A stretch of 64,000 nt of DNA from Caulobacter vibrioides (GCA_001449105.1 LNIY01000001.1:186001-250000); one strand, 5' to 3'. Shown: positions 17,849 to 27,061, counted from the first letter of the stretch. Translations and numbers: made by a program. The notes: generated from the letters alone by a model not told the origin.

Positions 17849-20760
17849 AGAGCCATCCCCACCAGAGCCCGCAGGGAGCCGACGCCATGCTTGGAAGCAA
17901 AGACCTCGCGAGCGAACAGGCCCTGTTGCGCGCCATCGCCAAGCGCCTGTCCAATTCGGACGCCGAACTCTCCACCACCGAGGAGGCCAGCTTCGGCGCC
18001 TTCGTGGGGAAATGGGGCTATGGCGGGACCGACTATACGGGCTTCCCCGCCGCGCCCGGCGGCGACGTCAACGGCTGGAACAGCCTGTTGCGGACCAACT
18101 GGTTCAACGGCCGCTTCATGACCGCCGAGGCCCTGCGCCGACAGGACGCCTATTTCGACTACCGCGCCCGGCTGGACGCGCAGGCCCTGATGCCCGGCGT
18201 GGCCTGGGGACTGGGCCTGACAGCCGAAGGGATCAACGCCACCGACTACCATGCCGAAGGACCCCGGCAGGGCGGGGTGACCACCGACACGCCCATCACC
18301 CTGCACTCCGGCCTGGCCTTCGACATGATCGGCCGGCCCCTGCTGGTCCCCACCAAGTTCACCTTCAAGCTCGACCAGCTGATCGCCCTGCAGAAGGCCA
18401 AGCCGCGCCGGGTGGTGGGAGCGGGCGCGCAGTTCGCGCCGTGCGTCTGCCTGGCGCCCGATCCGGGCGGCCCGACCGGAGGGTCGCAGGCCCTGCAGCC
18501 GGGTCCCTACCTGCTGATCATCGAGGCGGCCGAACAGCCCAGCGGCGACGCCAAGGTCTATGGCACGGTGTGCGGCGACGACCCGCCCTCGACCTGCCAG
18601 AGCGACGCCTGGCAGGGGGGCTTCGGCCTCAGCCTGGTGCGGTTCCCCGTCGACGTGCCCGAGGACGACACGGTGCGTTCGCCCTGGGACCTGCGCGGCG
18701 TCCTGTCGTCCTACTTCTTCGATGTCTTCGAACACTCGCTGATCCATCGGTGGGACCCACCGTTCGCCACCGATGACGGCTTCTGCCAGGGGACCGGCCC
18801 CGGCCGGCGCGACACCGCCGCCGTCGCCCTGGCCATGGTCTATCTGGGCGACGACGGCACGGCGCTGTGGATCGACCCCTGGATCCCCCGGCGCGGCATC
18901 GTCTCCACGCCCGCCGAGACCGCCCATCGCACCACCTTCGGCGCGCCGCCGCGCGCCGCGGCCTGGGCGCGCATCCACCAGTTCCAGTGCATGCTGGCCG
19001 ACAGCCTGGCCGTGCTGCCGCAGACCCGCGATGGCCATGTGCTGGACTACGACCTGCTGAGGCGCGGTTTCAGGCACATTCCGCCGATCGGCTTCCTGCC
19101 CATCGATCCCGACTACGCCGCGCGCCAGGTGGCGAGCGAGGACCCCAATACGGGCAATTCGGCGCTGGACAAGGTGCTGGCGGCCGGCGGAAGCAAGGCC
19201 GGAATGGTGTCGGGCTACATCGCCTCGGCCCTGAGCCAGGCCAAGACCTATTTCCGCGGGACCAACGTGACGACCTACGGCGTCGTGGCCCTGCACGACG
19301 ACGACATCTTCGAGGACCTTTCCAACGTCTTCGACAAGGATCCCATCCAGCTGGACCGCCCGCCGACGCTGCACCCGATCATCCGCCAGCTGGTCGAGAT
19401 GCTCAACGGCGACGTCGGCGGCAAGAAGAGCGGCAACGGTCTGATCGACCTGATCACCGCCTTCTTCACCATCGGGCTGGACGATCTGGTCAATCGCCGC
19501 ATCGAGATCGTCAAGCTGATGGTCCCCTTGCAAGGCCTGGTGCGCAAGCATCCCATCCTGGGGATCGTCGCCGAGGACGCCCAGGACCAGGCGGCCGACT
19601 GGGGCGCGGTCGCCTCGCCCCTGCTGGCGGCGATGGAGCTGGCCGGTATCCGTCAGCGGCGGATCGGGCCCGAGATGCTGCCTCGCCACTTCGTGGTCTA
19701 CGTCAAGCAGCGCCTGGTGCTGCTGGACGTCCTGTTCATGCTCCTGGAGATGTTCCAGTTCATGATCGACATGGCGCTGCAGGCGTACACACCGCCCGAG
19801 AAGGCGCCCGACCCGACGACGGGCGTCGGCGGCGCGCCGCCCGCCGCCCCGGCCGCTGCGGCCGCCGCGCCGACGGAGTACATGACCACCTACAGCCTGC
19901 GCACGGCCTACAAGGCCCAGCCGCAGGAAAAGCAGATGATGGCCGACGCCATACTTGAGCATCCGGACATCCAGGCCATCATGTCCCGCGCCCTGCCGCT
20001 GAGCGTGCCCGACCTGGCGGTGGCCGGACGCGCCGAGACCTTCCAGGCCCAGGTCGACGCCCAGGACAAGGCCCTGGCCTCCACCATCCGCGACCCCGCC
20101 CAGCGCCGGCAAACCGCCGTCGACCGCGTCGCCGATTCCTACGCGGCGGTCTATCCGGGCTACCAGGTGGTGCAGATGTTCGCCGCCACGCGCTCGCCCG
20201 CCCAGACCGAGGCGATGGTGCAGTCGCTCGGTCAGGGCGCCAAGACGGCCGAGGCCCTGGCCGTGGCCCCGGCCCAAACCACCGAGGACGCCGTCCTGGC
20301 CGAAGGCACGCCGGTCTTCGCCAACGCCAACGCCGCCCAGCTCTACGCCAAGCTCCGCGACGCCACCGGCGAGAAGACGGTCCAGCAACTGGCGCCGAGC
20401 GTGAAGAGCGAACTGACCGTCGGCGAGGTCCTCTCCCGCTCGCCCGAGGAGGCCACGGCCCTGCTGGGCGGAGCCCAGAACTACGCCCGCTTCCGCACCG
20501 CCTACGCCGCCCATGCCAAGCGGTCGGTCGAGGTCAGCGAAGGCTTGGCCGTCGCCGCTCCCACCGGCGTCTCGGACAAGCTGAAGACGGCCCTGACCGG
20601 CGCCAAGGGCGACCTGACCAAGGCCGTGAAGACGGTGCGGACCGAGGTCGGCGACAACGCCGCGGCGAAGACCTATCTCGACCACGCGTCCACCGTGGCC
20701 ACGATGCTGGGTGCGTCGAAGGCAGCGTCGGCGACGCGCTTCTTCGTCAAACGCGGCTGA
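17845..20760 (+). CDS. Large eCIS accessory protein sharing the N-terminal motif
   Basis: This 971-aa protein is the longest in the locus. Residues about 85-130 read NWFNGRFMTAEALRRQDAYF, then RLDAQALMPGVAWGLGL, which parallels the LLGADDF-EQ-Y ... LHGSGVACGL block of the upstream protein. The middle contains an aspartate-rich region and amphipathic helices; residues about 640-680 have an Ala/Pro-rich linker, and the C-terminal 300 residues are predicted mostly helical and Ala-rich. No catalytic motif was recognised. ATG at 17845 overlaps the previous stop; a second in-frame ATG at 17887 has a better Shine-Dalgarno (AGGGA) and is a credible alternative. Confidence 0.7.
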   Translation: MKSHPHQSPQGADAMLGSKDLASEQALLRAIAKRLSNSDAELSTTEEASFGAFVGKWGYGGTDYTGFPAAPGGDVNGWNSLLRTNWFNGRFMTAEALRRQDAYFDYRARLDAQALMPGVAWGLGLTAEGINATDYHAEGPRQGGVTTDTPITLHSGLAFDMIGRPLLVPTKFTFKLDQLIALQKAKPRRVVGAGAQFAPCVCLAPDPGGPTGGSQALQPGPYLLIIEAAEQPSGDAKVYGTVCGDDPPSTCQSDAWQGGFGLSLVRFPVDVPEDDTVRSPWDLRGVLSSYFFDVFEHSLIHRWDPPFATDDGFCQGTGPGRRDTAAVALAMVYLGDDGTALWIDPWIPRRGIVSTPAETAHRTTFGAPPRAAAWARIHQFQCMLADSLAVLPQTRDGHVLDYDLLRRGFRHIPPIGFLPIDPDYAARQVASEDPNTGNSALDKVLAAGGSKAGMVSGYIASALSQAKTYFRGTNVTTYGVVALHDDDIFEDLSNVFDKDPIQLDRPPTLHPIIRQLVEMLNGDVGGKKSGNGLIDLITAFFTIGLDDLVNRRIEIVKLMVPLQGLVRKHPILGIVAEDAQDQAADWGAVASPLLAAMELAGIRQRRIGPEMLPRHFVVYVKQRLVLLDVLFMLLEMFQFMIDMALQAYTPPEKAPDPTTGVGGAPPAAPAAAAAAPTEYMTTYSLRTAYKAQPQEKQMMADAILEHPDIQAIMSRALPLSVPDLAVAGRAETFQAQVDAQDKALASTIRDPAQRRQTAVDRVADSYAAVYPGYQVVQMFAATRSPAQTEAMVQSLGQGAKTAEALAVAPAQTTEDAVLAEGTPVFANANAAQLYAKLRDATGEKTVQQLAPSVKSELTVGEVLSRSPEEATALLGGAQNYARFRTAYAAHAKRSVEVSEGLAVAAPTGVSDKLKTALTGAKGDLTKAVKTVRTEVGDNAAAKTYLDHASTVATMLGASKAASATRFFVKRG

Positions 20761-20770
20761 CGGCCAGGCG

Positions 20771-22318
20771 ATGGCCGCGCTCACCATCCGCAAACTGTCC
20801 AACCGGGTCGTCAATCCGGACGCCGAGACGGCCCTGGCCGTCGCGCCGCTGGTGGACATGGCCGCGCGCAGGCTGTCCAACGCGCTCGACGTCGCCCTGT
20901 CCCGCGCCCTGACCGCCGCAGGCGTCGACGAGACCGTGGTGATCGGCCTGCCGAAGGTGAAGCTGCGCCTGCGCATCGGCGCCGACATCGACGTCGACAA
21001 CCTGGCGCGCGGCTGGGCCGAAGCGATCGTCGAGGCGGTGATGCGCGCCCTGCGCGATGCGGAGACGACGCCCCCAAGCCTGGGATTGGCAACGGCGGGG
21101 GCTGGCGGCGCGCCCGGGGCGGACGAGATCGCCGTCTTCACCGACCCCTGGAGCGCGCAGATCGCCTGGCTGAGGGCCGCGGCGGCCGGCGAGCCGGAGC
21201 CCTGGTGGCGCGACGCCCTGGGTCCGACCAGCACCGCCGCCATCCTGTCGGAATGGATCGATCGCGACCCCGCGCGCGCGGCCGCCCTCCTGCTGGACCT
21301 GCTGGTCGCGACGCCGGGCCTGCCGCGCCTGCTGAGCCACGGCCAGGAACGACGGCTGGCCGCCCAACTCCTGGCGCGCCTGCGCGGCGCCGTGCGCGAC
21401 ACCCTGGAGGCAGGATCGCCTGCGGCCGCGCCCCACGCTCCGCTCGCCCAGGAAAGCCCGGTCCCACCGGACCTGCCGGGTCCGGTGGCCGCGGCGATCG
21501 ACGCCATCGCGACCGACCGCAGGAGCCTCTATCGGCTGGCGGCCTGGATGACGTACGGCGCGGCCTGGACGCCGATCCTCGCCCGCGGCGACGCTGATCA
21601 GATCCTGTCCGTCGCCGAACCGGCCCATCCCGGGACGCCGGGACTTGCGCCCCCGCTTTGGAAGTCATCGGACGCGAGCGCCGGGCCCCGCCTCGCGGCT
21701 TCACCTTCCCTGGAACCGTCCTCGACCGCCGAGCGCGACCCGCCCAGAACGGCGGCCGGCGTTCCGGTGACGACCGGCGGCCTGCTGCTGCTGCTGCGTC
21801 CCCTGGGCGTGTCGGGCCTGCTGGACGATCTGCATGGCGACGCCCTGCGCCAGGCCCTGCTGTCGCTGGGCCTGGCCGCCCTGCACCGGATCACCGCGCC
21901 GCTGTCGCCCGCCGCGCGGCGCGTGACGTTGGAACGCGATCGGCCCCTTCTGGCGATCTTCGCCGGCGCCCAGCCCCCGGACGGTCCGCTCGACGACCTG
22001 GTCCCCGACCCGAAGGCCCACGCCCGCCTGGATCGGCTCATGGCCCGCGCCCCCGAAGGCGTCGCCTGGGCCCCGGGGGCGACACGGCGCCTCTACGGCG
22101 ATGTCGACCCGTTCGGCGACACGCCCGAAGGCGCTCTCGCGCGCCTGGCGCTCAGACCGGGACGGCTGTCCTGGACATCCTGGAGCGCCGACATCGCCTG
22201 GCCGCTGGCCACCGCCGACATCGCGCTGCGTCGCGCGGGCTGGGACATAGACCCCGGCTGGCTGCCCTGGATCAGTCGGACTATCCGGTTCCACTATGAT
22301 GGAGTGGAATCGTCGTGA
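20771..22318 (+). CDS. Probable contractile injection system tape measure protein
   Basis: This 515-aa protein resembles the CIS tape-measure family. The opening has a short beta-strand (ALTIRKLSNRVVN) and then helices with RRLSNALDVALSRAL and LRLRIGADIDVDNLARGWAEAI, like the I-x-x-L-x-L-D-L-G segment of that family. A later GGLLLLLRPLGVSGLLDDL resembles its A-G-L-V-L-L-x-P-f-l motif. In these systems it sets tube length and packs cargo during assembly. It sits directly upstream of the AAA+ gene, as in other eCIS loci. The start at 20771 is the first sensible ATG, 10 bp after the previous stop; the reading frame stays open further upstream but overlaps the preceding gene. Confidence 0.6.
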   Translation: MAALTIRKLSNRVVNPDAETALAVAPLVDMAARRLSNALDVALSRALTAAGVDETVVIGLPKVKLRLRIGADIDVDNLARGWAEAIVEAVMRALRDAETTPPSLGLATAGAGGAPGADEIAVFTDPWSAQIAWLRAAAAGEPEPWWRDALGPTSTAAILSEWIDRDPARAAALLLDLLVATPGLPRLLSHGQERRLAAQLLARLRGAVRDTLEAGSPAAAPHAPLAQESPVPPDLPGPVAAAIDAIATDRRSLYRLAAWMTYGAAWTPILARGDADQILSVAEPAHPGTPGLAPPLWKSSDASAGPRLAASPSLEPSSTAERDPPRTAAGVPVTTGGLLLLLRPLGVSGLLDDLHGDALRQALLSLGLAALHRITAPLSPAARRVTLERDRPLLAIFAGAQPPDGPLDDLVPDPKAHARLDRLMARAPEGVAWAPGATRRLYGDVDPFGDTPEGALARLALRPGRLSWTSWSADIAWPLATADIALRRAGWDIDPGWLPWISRTIRFHYDGVESS

Positions 22319-24246
22319 CCGGGTCCGGAGCGCACGAGGATCCCGTCCTGCGGCTCGCCGTGATCGCAGCGGCCCGCATCCTGCTGCGTCGCTCCGATCC
22401 CGCGCTCGAGGCTTTCGCGCGATCCCTGACGTCGGGTCCCGCCGGCCCGGTCGACGCCGCCACCCTGGCCGCGACCGTGACCGAGGCCGGCGACGCGCTG
22501 TTCGCGGACCTGAGCCAGTCGTCTCATCCGCTAGGCCGGATCGCGCGCGGTTGCGGGCTGTCGGCCTTCGACCTGGACCTTCTGGGTCTGGCGCTGCTGC
22601 CCTGCCTGGATGACCGGGGACGGCAGGCGATCATCGACATCGCCGGTCAGCCCAGGCTTCCAGGCGGCCTGGCGCTGCGACTGCTGCTGGGCGACGACCC
22701 CATCCCCGCGCCGGCCCGGGCGGCGTTGTGGCGCGGTCCGCTCTGGCGGCATGGCCTGCTGACCCTGGCCGACCCGTTGCAGCCCGTGACCGAACGCCTG
22801 CTCGATCCCGGTTCGACCCTCCTGGCCCTGCTGGACGGGGCCACCCCCGCCCAACTGCCCGGCGGCTGGACCGCGCGTCCCGTCGATCCGTCCCCGCTTG
22901 CGGACAGCCTCGCGGCCGCCGTGGACGCGACCGCGCTGGGGCTGAGCGCCGCCGATGGCCCCCTGCTGCACCTGGCCGGCGATCCGGAGCGCGGCAAGGG
23001 CGTGCTGGCGGCCGCCGCCCAACGCCGCAGGCAGGCCCTGACCGTGTTCGACGCCCCCGCCGTCGCCGGCGAACCGCCCTGGCGCGACCTGGCCCTGGTG
23101 GCCTTGGCGACCGACGGAGCCGGCGCCCTGGCGGTGTCATCCACGAGCGAGCTGGCGGGCCCGGTCGACCTGCCGCCGGCGCCCATCGTGCTGCTGGCCT
23201 CGCCACGCCTGCACGTTCGCACCTCGGCCGCCGATCCGCCGCCCACCCGCGTCGTCCTGCCTCCGCCCGATCCGCTGGAGCAGGCGCAGGCCTGGCGGGC
23301 CGCCCTGCCGGACCTGACGGCCGAGGAGGCCGACATCCTGGCCAACCAGACCTGGATGACCCGGGCCGATATCGCGGCCCTGGCGGCGCGGGCCGGCGGC
23401 ATGGAGGGCGTCGCTGAAGCCCGCCTGGCCCACGCGCCGCCCCGTCCGGTCCGGATGGCCACGGTGACGACCAAAGCCACCAGCTGGTCGCGGCTGGTGG
23501 TGGACGAGACCACCGGTGCGCGCCTGGAGGAGCTGATCCAGCGCTATCGACTGCGCGTGCCCGTGCGGTTCCGCTGGGGCATGTCCTATGCGCCGCGAGG
23601 CCTGATCGCTCTGCTCTCGGGGGATTCAGGTGTCGGCAAGACCCTGGCCGCCGAGGCCATGGCCACGCGGCTGGGGCTGCCGATGGTCCGGGTCGACCTG
23701 TCGCTGGTGGTCTCCAAATACATCGGCGAGACCGAGAAGAACCTGGCCGAACTGTTCGCCTCGGCCGAGGGCTTCGCGGCCATGCTGTTCTTCGACGAGG
23801 CCGACGCCCTGTTCGGCAAGCGCACGGCGGTCGAGGACGCTCACGACCGCTACGCCAACATCGAGGTCAACTACCTGCTGCAGCGGCTGGAGGCCTTCGA
23901 GGGCCTGGCCGTCTTGGCGACCAACGCGGCCCAGGGCGTCGATTCAGCCTTCCTGCGGCGCTTCGACCTGATGCTGTCCATGCCCCGCCCCGGCCCAGGA
24001 CAGCGGCGGCGGCTGTGGTCGGCCCACCTGCCGACCGATCGCGTGGACGAAGGCGTCGACCTCGACCTCGTCGCCGAGCGCTTCGACCTGACCGGAGGGG
24101 AGATCCGCAACGCCGCCCTGGCCGCCGCCTACGCCGCGGCCGGCGGCGCCGGCCAGATCACGGCCGAGCTGCTGTCCGCCGCCATCCGCAATGAGTTCGC
24201 CAAGAAAGGGCGGCCCGCGCCGTCCTGGTCCACAGGAGCACATTGA
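22315..24246 (+). CDS. eCIS AAA+ ATPase
   Basis: This 643-aa protein is the AAA+ ATPase conserved in eCIS operons (Afp15/Pvc15 class), thought to drive assembly or cargo loading. The N-terminal 400 residues are a poorly conserved helical region. The ATPase module follows: Walker A GDSGVGKT at residues 437-444 or so, a KYIGETEKNL sensor/pore-side segment, Walker B MLFFDEADALFGKR with D494-E495, and an arginine-finger-like NVDSAFLRRFD equivalent (VDSAFLRRFDLMLSMPRP). GTG at 22315 overlaps the upstream stop as GTGA. It lacks ClpV-type double AAA domains, which distinguishes this locus from type VI secretion. Confidence 0.93.
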   Translation: MTGSGAHEDPVLRLAVIAAARILLRRSDPALEAFARSLTSGPAGPVDAATLAATVTEAGDALFADLSQSSHPLGRIARGCGLSAFDLDLLGLALLPCLDDRGRQAIIDIAGQPRLPGGLALRLLLGDDPIPAPARAALWRGPLWRHGLLTLADPLQPVTERLLDPGSTLLALLDGATPAQLPGGWTARPVDPSPLADSLAAAVDATALGLSAADGPLLHLAGDPERGKGVLAAAAQRRRQALTVFDAPAVAGEPPWRDLALVALATDGAGALAVSSTSELAGPVDLPPAPIVLLASPRLHVRTSAADPPPTRVVLPPPDPLEQAQAWRAALPDLTAEEADILANQTWMTRADIAALAARAGGMEGVAEARLAHAPPRPVRMATVTTKATSWSRLVVDETTGARLEELIQRYRLRVPVRFRWGMSYAPRGLIALLSGDSGVGKTLAAEAMATRLGLPMVRVDLSLVVSKYIGETEKNLAELFASAEGFAAMLFFDEADALFGKRTAVEDAHDRYANIEVNYLLQRLEAFEGLAVLATNAAQGVDSAFLRRFDLMLSMPRPGPGQRRRLWSAHLPTDRVDEGVDLDLVAERFDLTGGEIRNAALAAAYAAAGGAGQITAELLSAAIRNEFAKKGRPAPSWSTGAH

Positions 24247-25127
24247 TGACCGACATCAACACCGTTCTGACCCAGATATCGAACGAGCAGGCCGCCTTGC
24301 AGACCTCCCTGGCCGCCGCGGTGGCGCAGGGCGGGCAGGCCTCGGCGGTCGCCGCCGCGACACGATCGGCCGCGGCCGCCGTCCAGTCCCTGGCCGCGCG
24401 CATCACCGCCGAACAGGCCCTGATCGCAGCCGACGGCGCCACGGTGACCAGCGCCCTGACCGCGCGGAACAGCGCCCTGGCCGCTGTCGTGGCCGCGCGC
24501 ACGGACGGCGAGCATCCTCCGCTGGCCGACGCGCAGGCCGCTACTCTGAAGACCGCCGTGGCGACCGCCAACAGCGTCACCGAAGCCAATCTCGACAGCA
24601 AGGGCGTGGCCGCGGTCACGAACCTGGACGCCGCCATCGCGGCGCTGGGCAACAACGAACGGACCCAGCTGAACAACGCCCAGGCCACCCTGGTCACCAA
24701 GCAGAAGGCCCTGGCCGACGCCCGCGCGGCGGCCCTGACCCTGCTGGCCAAGATCCAGGGCAGCGCGGCCGACACCACGTTGAAATTGGGCGCCGCCGTT
24801 GAACACTACGGCCGGGCCGGAAAGCTCGCCCACGCCACCGGCGCGGCCAGCCATCACGCCGCCGTCGTCGCCTATGCCGGCTATGTCGCCGAACGCACGG
24901 CCCTGGCCGCCGACCTCGCCGCCGATCCAGACGGCACGGTGTTGCAGGGCAAATGGACCTCGGCCGCCAACACCTGGCTCTCGGCCCTGGCCGATGTCGG
25001 CGCCGCCGAGGAGAAGGTGATCGAGAAACAGCTGGCGCTGAACGTGGCCCTGGCCAAGGGCGCGGCCAAGCTGCAGACGCGCGACAGCGACGCCGCCGCC
25101 GCCGTCGGCGCGGCCGTCGGTCCATGA
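24246..25127 (+). CDS. Alanine-rich helical eCIS-locus protein, unknown function
   Basis: This 293-aa protein is almost entirely Ala/Leu/Thr/Gln-rich and likely a long helical bundle or coiled coil (for example LTQISNEQAALQTSLAAAV and VTKQKALADARAAALTLL). No family was recognised and there is no signal peptide. It lies between the ATPase and the DUF4157 gene with ATGA overlaps on both sides. Position next to the cargo candidate suggests a chaperone, adaptor or cargo role, but this is inference. The TTG at 24243 directly before the ATG is an unlikely alternative start. Confidence 0.7.
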   Translation: MTDINTVLTQISNEQAALQTSLAAAVAQGGQASAVAAATRSAAAAVQSLAARITAEQALIAADGATVTSALTARNSALAAVVAARTDGEHPPLADAQAATLKTAVATANSVTEANLDSKGVAAVTNLDAAIAALGNNERTQLNNAQATLVTKQKALADARAAALTLLAKIQGSAADTTLKLGAAVEHYGRAGKLAHATGAASHHAAVVAYAGYVAERTALAADLAADPDGTVLQGKWTSAANTWLSALADVGAAEEKVIEKQLALNVALAKGAAKLQTRDSDAAAAVGAAVGP

Positions 25128-26269
25128 GCCCGCGCCCACGCGGCCGGTTCGCCCCCCGTCTTCCCGCCACCCGGGACCGTGGGCAGGAGGAGGCCGCCGA
25201 TCAGGTGGCGCGGGGCGCGTCGGTCCAGGGTAAGGTCACCCCGGATCGCGCGCCCGCCGAACTGGGTCTTGGTCTGGGCCAGCCCCTGCCGCGATCCGAA
25301 CGCGCCTATTTCGAGCGCCGGCTGGGCGCGGACCTGTCGGGCGTGCGCGTCCACCCAGACTCGCCGGTGGCCGCCGACTACGGCGCTCATGGCCTGGCCG
25401 CCGGCCGCGACATCGCCCTGGCGCCCGGCCGCTGGCGTCCCGGCGACCACGAGTTCCGCCGGCTTCTGGGCCATGAGCTGGCGCACACGATCCAGCAGTC
25501 GCGAAACGGCCCGGCGATCCAGCTTGAGGCGCCCTCCCCGCCCCTGAAAGAGGCCAAGGCCGAGGAGGAGAAGACGGCCGTCGGCGACGGACTGAAGAAG
25601 GTGGCCGAGGAGTTCGGCAAGAACGAAGCCGCCACGGGCTACGCGCTGGGCATGGCCAAGTCGCTGGCCCTGCCGATCTGGAACCGGGCCAGCGACGCGG
25701 AGCGCGTGGCGGCCATCGGCGTAGGCGCGGTCGGCCTGGGCACGCCGCTGATCTACACCCTGTCCAAGCCCGAGGGACGCGAAAGCCTGTCGGGCGTGGA
25801 CTTCGGCAAGGTCCTGGGCCTGATCCCGCACTCGCCGGTCACCGGCCTGCAGTACGATCTGCCCAAGTCGCCCACCGACCCGTTCCAGCTGCGCCTGGGC
25901 TTCCGAGCCGACGATCTCCTGGGTCTTTTCAGCCGCAACGCCGAAGGCGAGCCCAACATGACCCTGGGCCTGAACTTCACCCTGTCGGTCTCGCCGGACG
26001 GGCAGGTCACCATGCCCTTCGCCATGGCCAACTTCGGGATCGCGCCAGGGATCTCCATCGCCGGCGGCTATGGCCTGACCACCGACATGCCTCGCCTGGA
26101 GGGACCGCCCGGCGGTCCGATGGCGCCGTACGCCACCTTCCCCCAGCCGGCCCAGCCCGCGCCGCTCGGCGGGGCCGGGTTCTTCGTCACGGTCGACCTG
26201 CTGAAACTGTCGTTCCTGCCCGAAGCCATCGGCCTTGCCTTCGGCGCGCCGCCTCGCCGGCAGAAATAA
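25124..26269 (+). CDS. DUF4157 (eCIS core) protein, probable cargo/effector
   Basis: This 381-aa protein has an N-terminal Arg-rich disordered leader (residues 1-50). The DUF4157 domain follows at about 50-125: PLPRSERAYFERRLGADLSGVRVHPDS, then GRDIALAPG, then a LLGHELAHTIQQ helix with H117-E118-x-x-H121. DUF4157 proteins are associated with eCIS loci and often act as loaded cargo or its carrier. The HExxH-like motif resembles a zincin active site; activity is unproven. The C-terminal 250 residues include hydrophobic alternating strands (LGLNFTLSVSPDG, FGIAPGISIAGGYG) that do not match a toxin family I recognise. It is the last gene of the eCIS operon, overlapping the previous one by 4 bp. 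Confidence 0.85.
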   Translation: MSPRPRGRFAPRLPATRDRGQEEAADQVARGASVQGKVTPDRAPAELGLGLGQPLPRSERAYFERRLGADLSGVRVHPDSPVAADYGAHGLAAGRDIALAPGRWRPGDHEFRRLLGHELAHTIQQSRNGPAIQLEAPSPPLKEAKAEEEKTAVGDGLKKVAEEFGKNEAATGYALGMAKSLALPIWNRASDAERVAAIGVGAVGLGTPLIYTLSKPEGRESLSGVDFGKVLGLIPHSPVTGLQYDLPKSPTDPFQLRLGFRADDLLGLFSRNAEGEPNMTLGLNFTLSVSPDGQVTMPFAMANFGIAPGISIAGGYGLTTDMPRLEGPPGGPMAPYATFPQPAQPAPLGGAGFFVTVDLLKLSFLPEAIGLAFGAPPRRQK

Positions 26270-26377
26270 CGCGCCGGCGCTTGGAGCCCGGGCGCCTGAC
26301 CAAGCTTCGGAAGGCCGCCCGATGCAATCTTGGCCAAGGCCCCCATATCAGCCGTTCCTGCCCTATCGGACCGCGCC

Positions 26378-27025
26378 ATGACCAAGCCCCTGAAGATCGA
26401 CTTCGTCTCCGACGTTTCCTGCCCCTGGTGCGTGGTCGGCCTGGGCGGCCTGGAGGCGGCCCTCGAGCGGGTCGGCGACCTGGTCGACGCCCAGATCCAT
26501 TTCCAGCCCTTCGAGCTCAATCCGAACATGCCGCCCGAGGGCGAGAACATCGTCGAGCACGTGGGCCGCAAGTACGGGGCCAGCCGCGAGCAGTCGGCCG
26601 TCAACCGCCAGGCGATCCACGACCGGGCCGCAGCGGTGGGCTTCACCATGGCCACCGACGAGAACAGCCGCATCTACAACACCTTCGACGCCCATCGCCT
26701 GCTCCACTGGGCGGGTCTGGTCGGTGACCAGAAGGCGCTGAAACGCGCCCTCTTCGAGGCCTACTTCACCGAGAACGAGAGCCCGGCCGAGCACGAGGTG
26801 CTGGTCCGCGCGGCGATGAAGGCGGGGCTGGATCCGCACGCCGCCCACGAGGTCCTGACGTCCGGCCGCTACGCCCAGGAGGTCCGCGAGGCCGAGCGCG
26901 CCTGGCAGGCGGCCGGGATCAGCTCGGTGCCGGCCGTGGTCATCAACGACCGCTACCTGATCTCCGGCGGCCAGCCTGCCGAGTATTTCGAGCAGGCCCT
27001 GCGCCAGATCGCGGCCGAGGCGTAA
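26378..27025 (+). CDS. DsbA-family oxidoreductase, FrnE-like
   Basis: This 215-aa protein is a thioredoxin-fold DsbA/HCCA-isomerase family member. The active-site CPWC motif lies at residues about 15-18 (DFVSDVSCPWCVVG). The helical insertion contains FQPFELNPNMPPEG, a known FrnE/DsbA-like segment, and the C-terminus has the cis-proline strand (GISSVPAVVIN). There is no signal peptide, so it is probably cytoplasmic, in contrast to periplasmic DsbA. It is the first gene after the eCIS operon, separated by 108 bp, and probably independently transcribed. Confidence 0.88.
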   Translation: MTKPLKIDFVSDVSCPWCVVGLGGLEAALERVGDLVDAQIHFQPFELNPNMPPEGENIVEHVGRKYGASREQSAVNRQAIHDRAAAVGFTMATDENSRIYNTFDAHRLLHWAGLVGDQKALKRALFEAYFTENESPAEHEVLVRAAMKAGLDPHAAHEVLTSGRYAQEVREAERAWQAAGISSVPAVVINDRYLISGGQPAEYFEQALRQIAAEA

Positions 27026-27061
27026 GTCCGGCCAGGGCCGGGCCGCCTGAAGCGCCTTGCC

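Noticed and set aside
25472..25486. Calling the HELAH motif of the DUF4157 protein a working metalloprotease site
   Set aside because: The motif is part of the domain family and alone does not establish catalysis; a third ligand could not be identified.
1..26269. Reading the locus as a type VI secretion system
   Set aside because: No TssB/TssC pair, Hcp, TssJ/L/M membrane complex or ClpV-type double-AAA protein is present. Separate hub and spike genes, DUF4255, DUF4157 and a CIS tube protein indicate eCIS.
1..26269. Reading the locus as a prophage or R-type tailocin
   Set aside because: No integrase, repressor, lysis cassette, terminase or capsid genes are seen, and an AAA+ ATPase and DUF4157 protein are present.
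26270..26377. Rho-independent terminator after the eCIS operon
   Set aside because: GCGCCGGCGC and a later CTTGGCCAAG palindrome are present, but neither makes a stem with a following T-tract, so a terminator is not supported.
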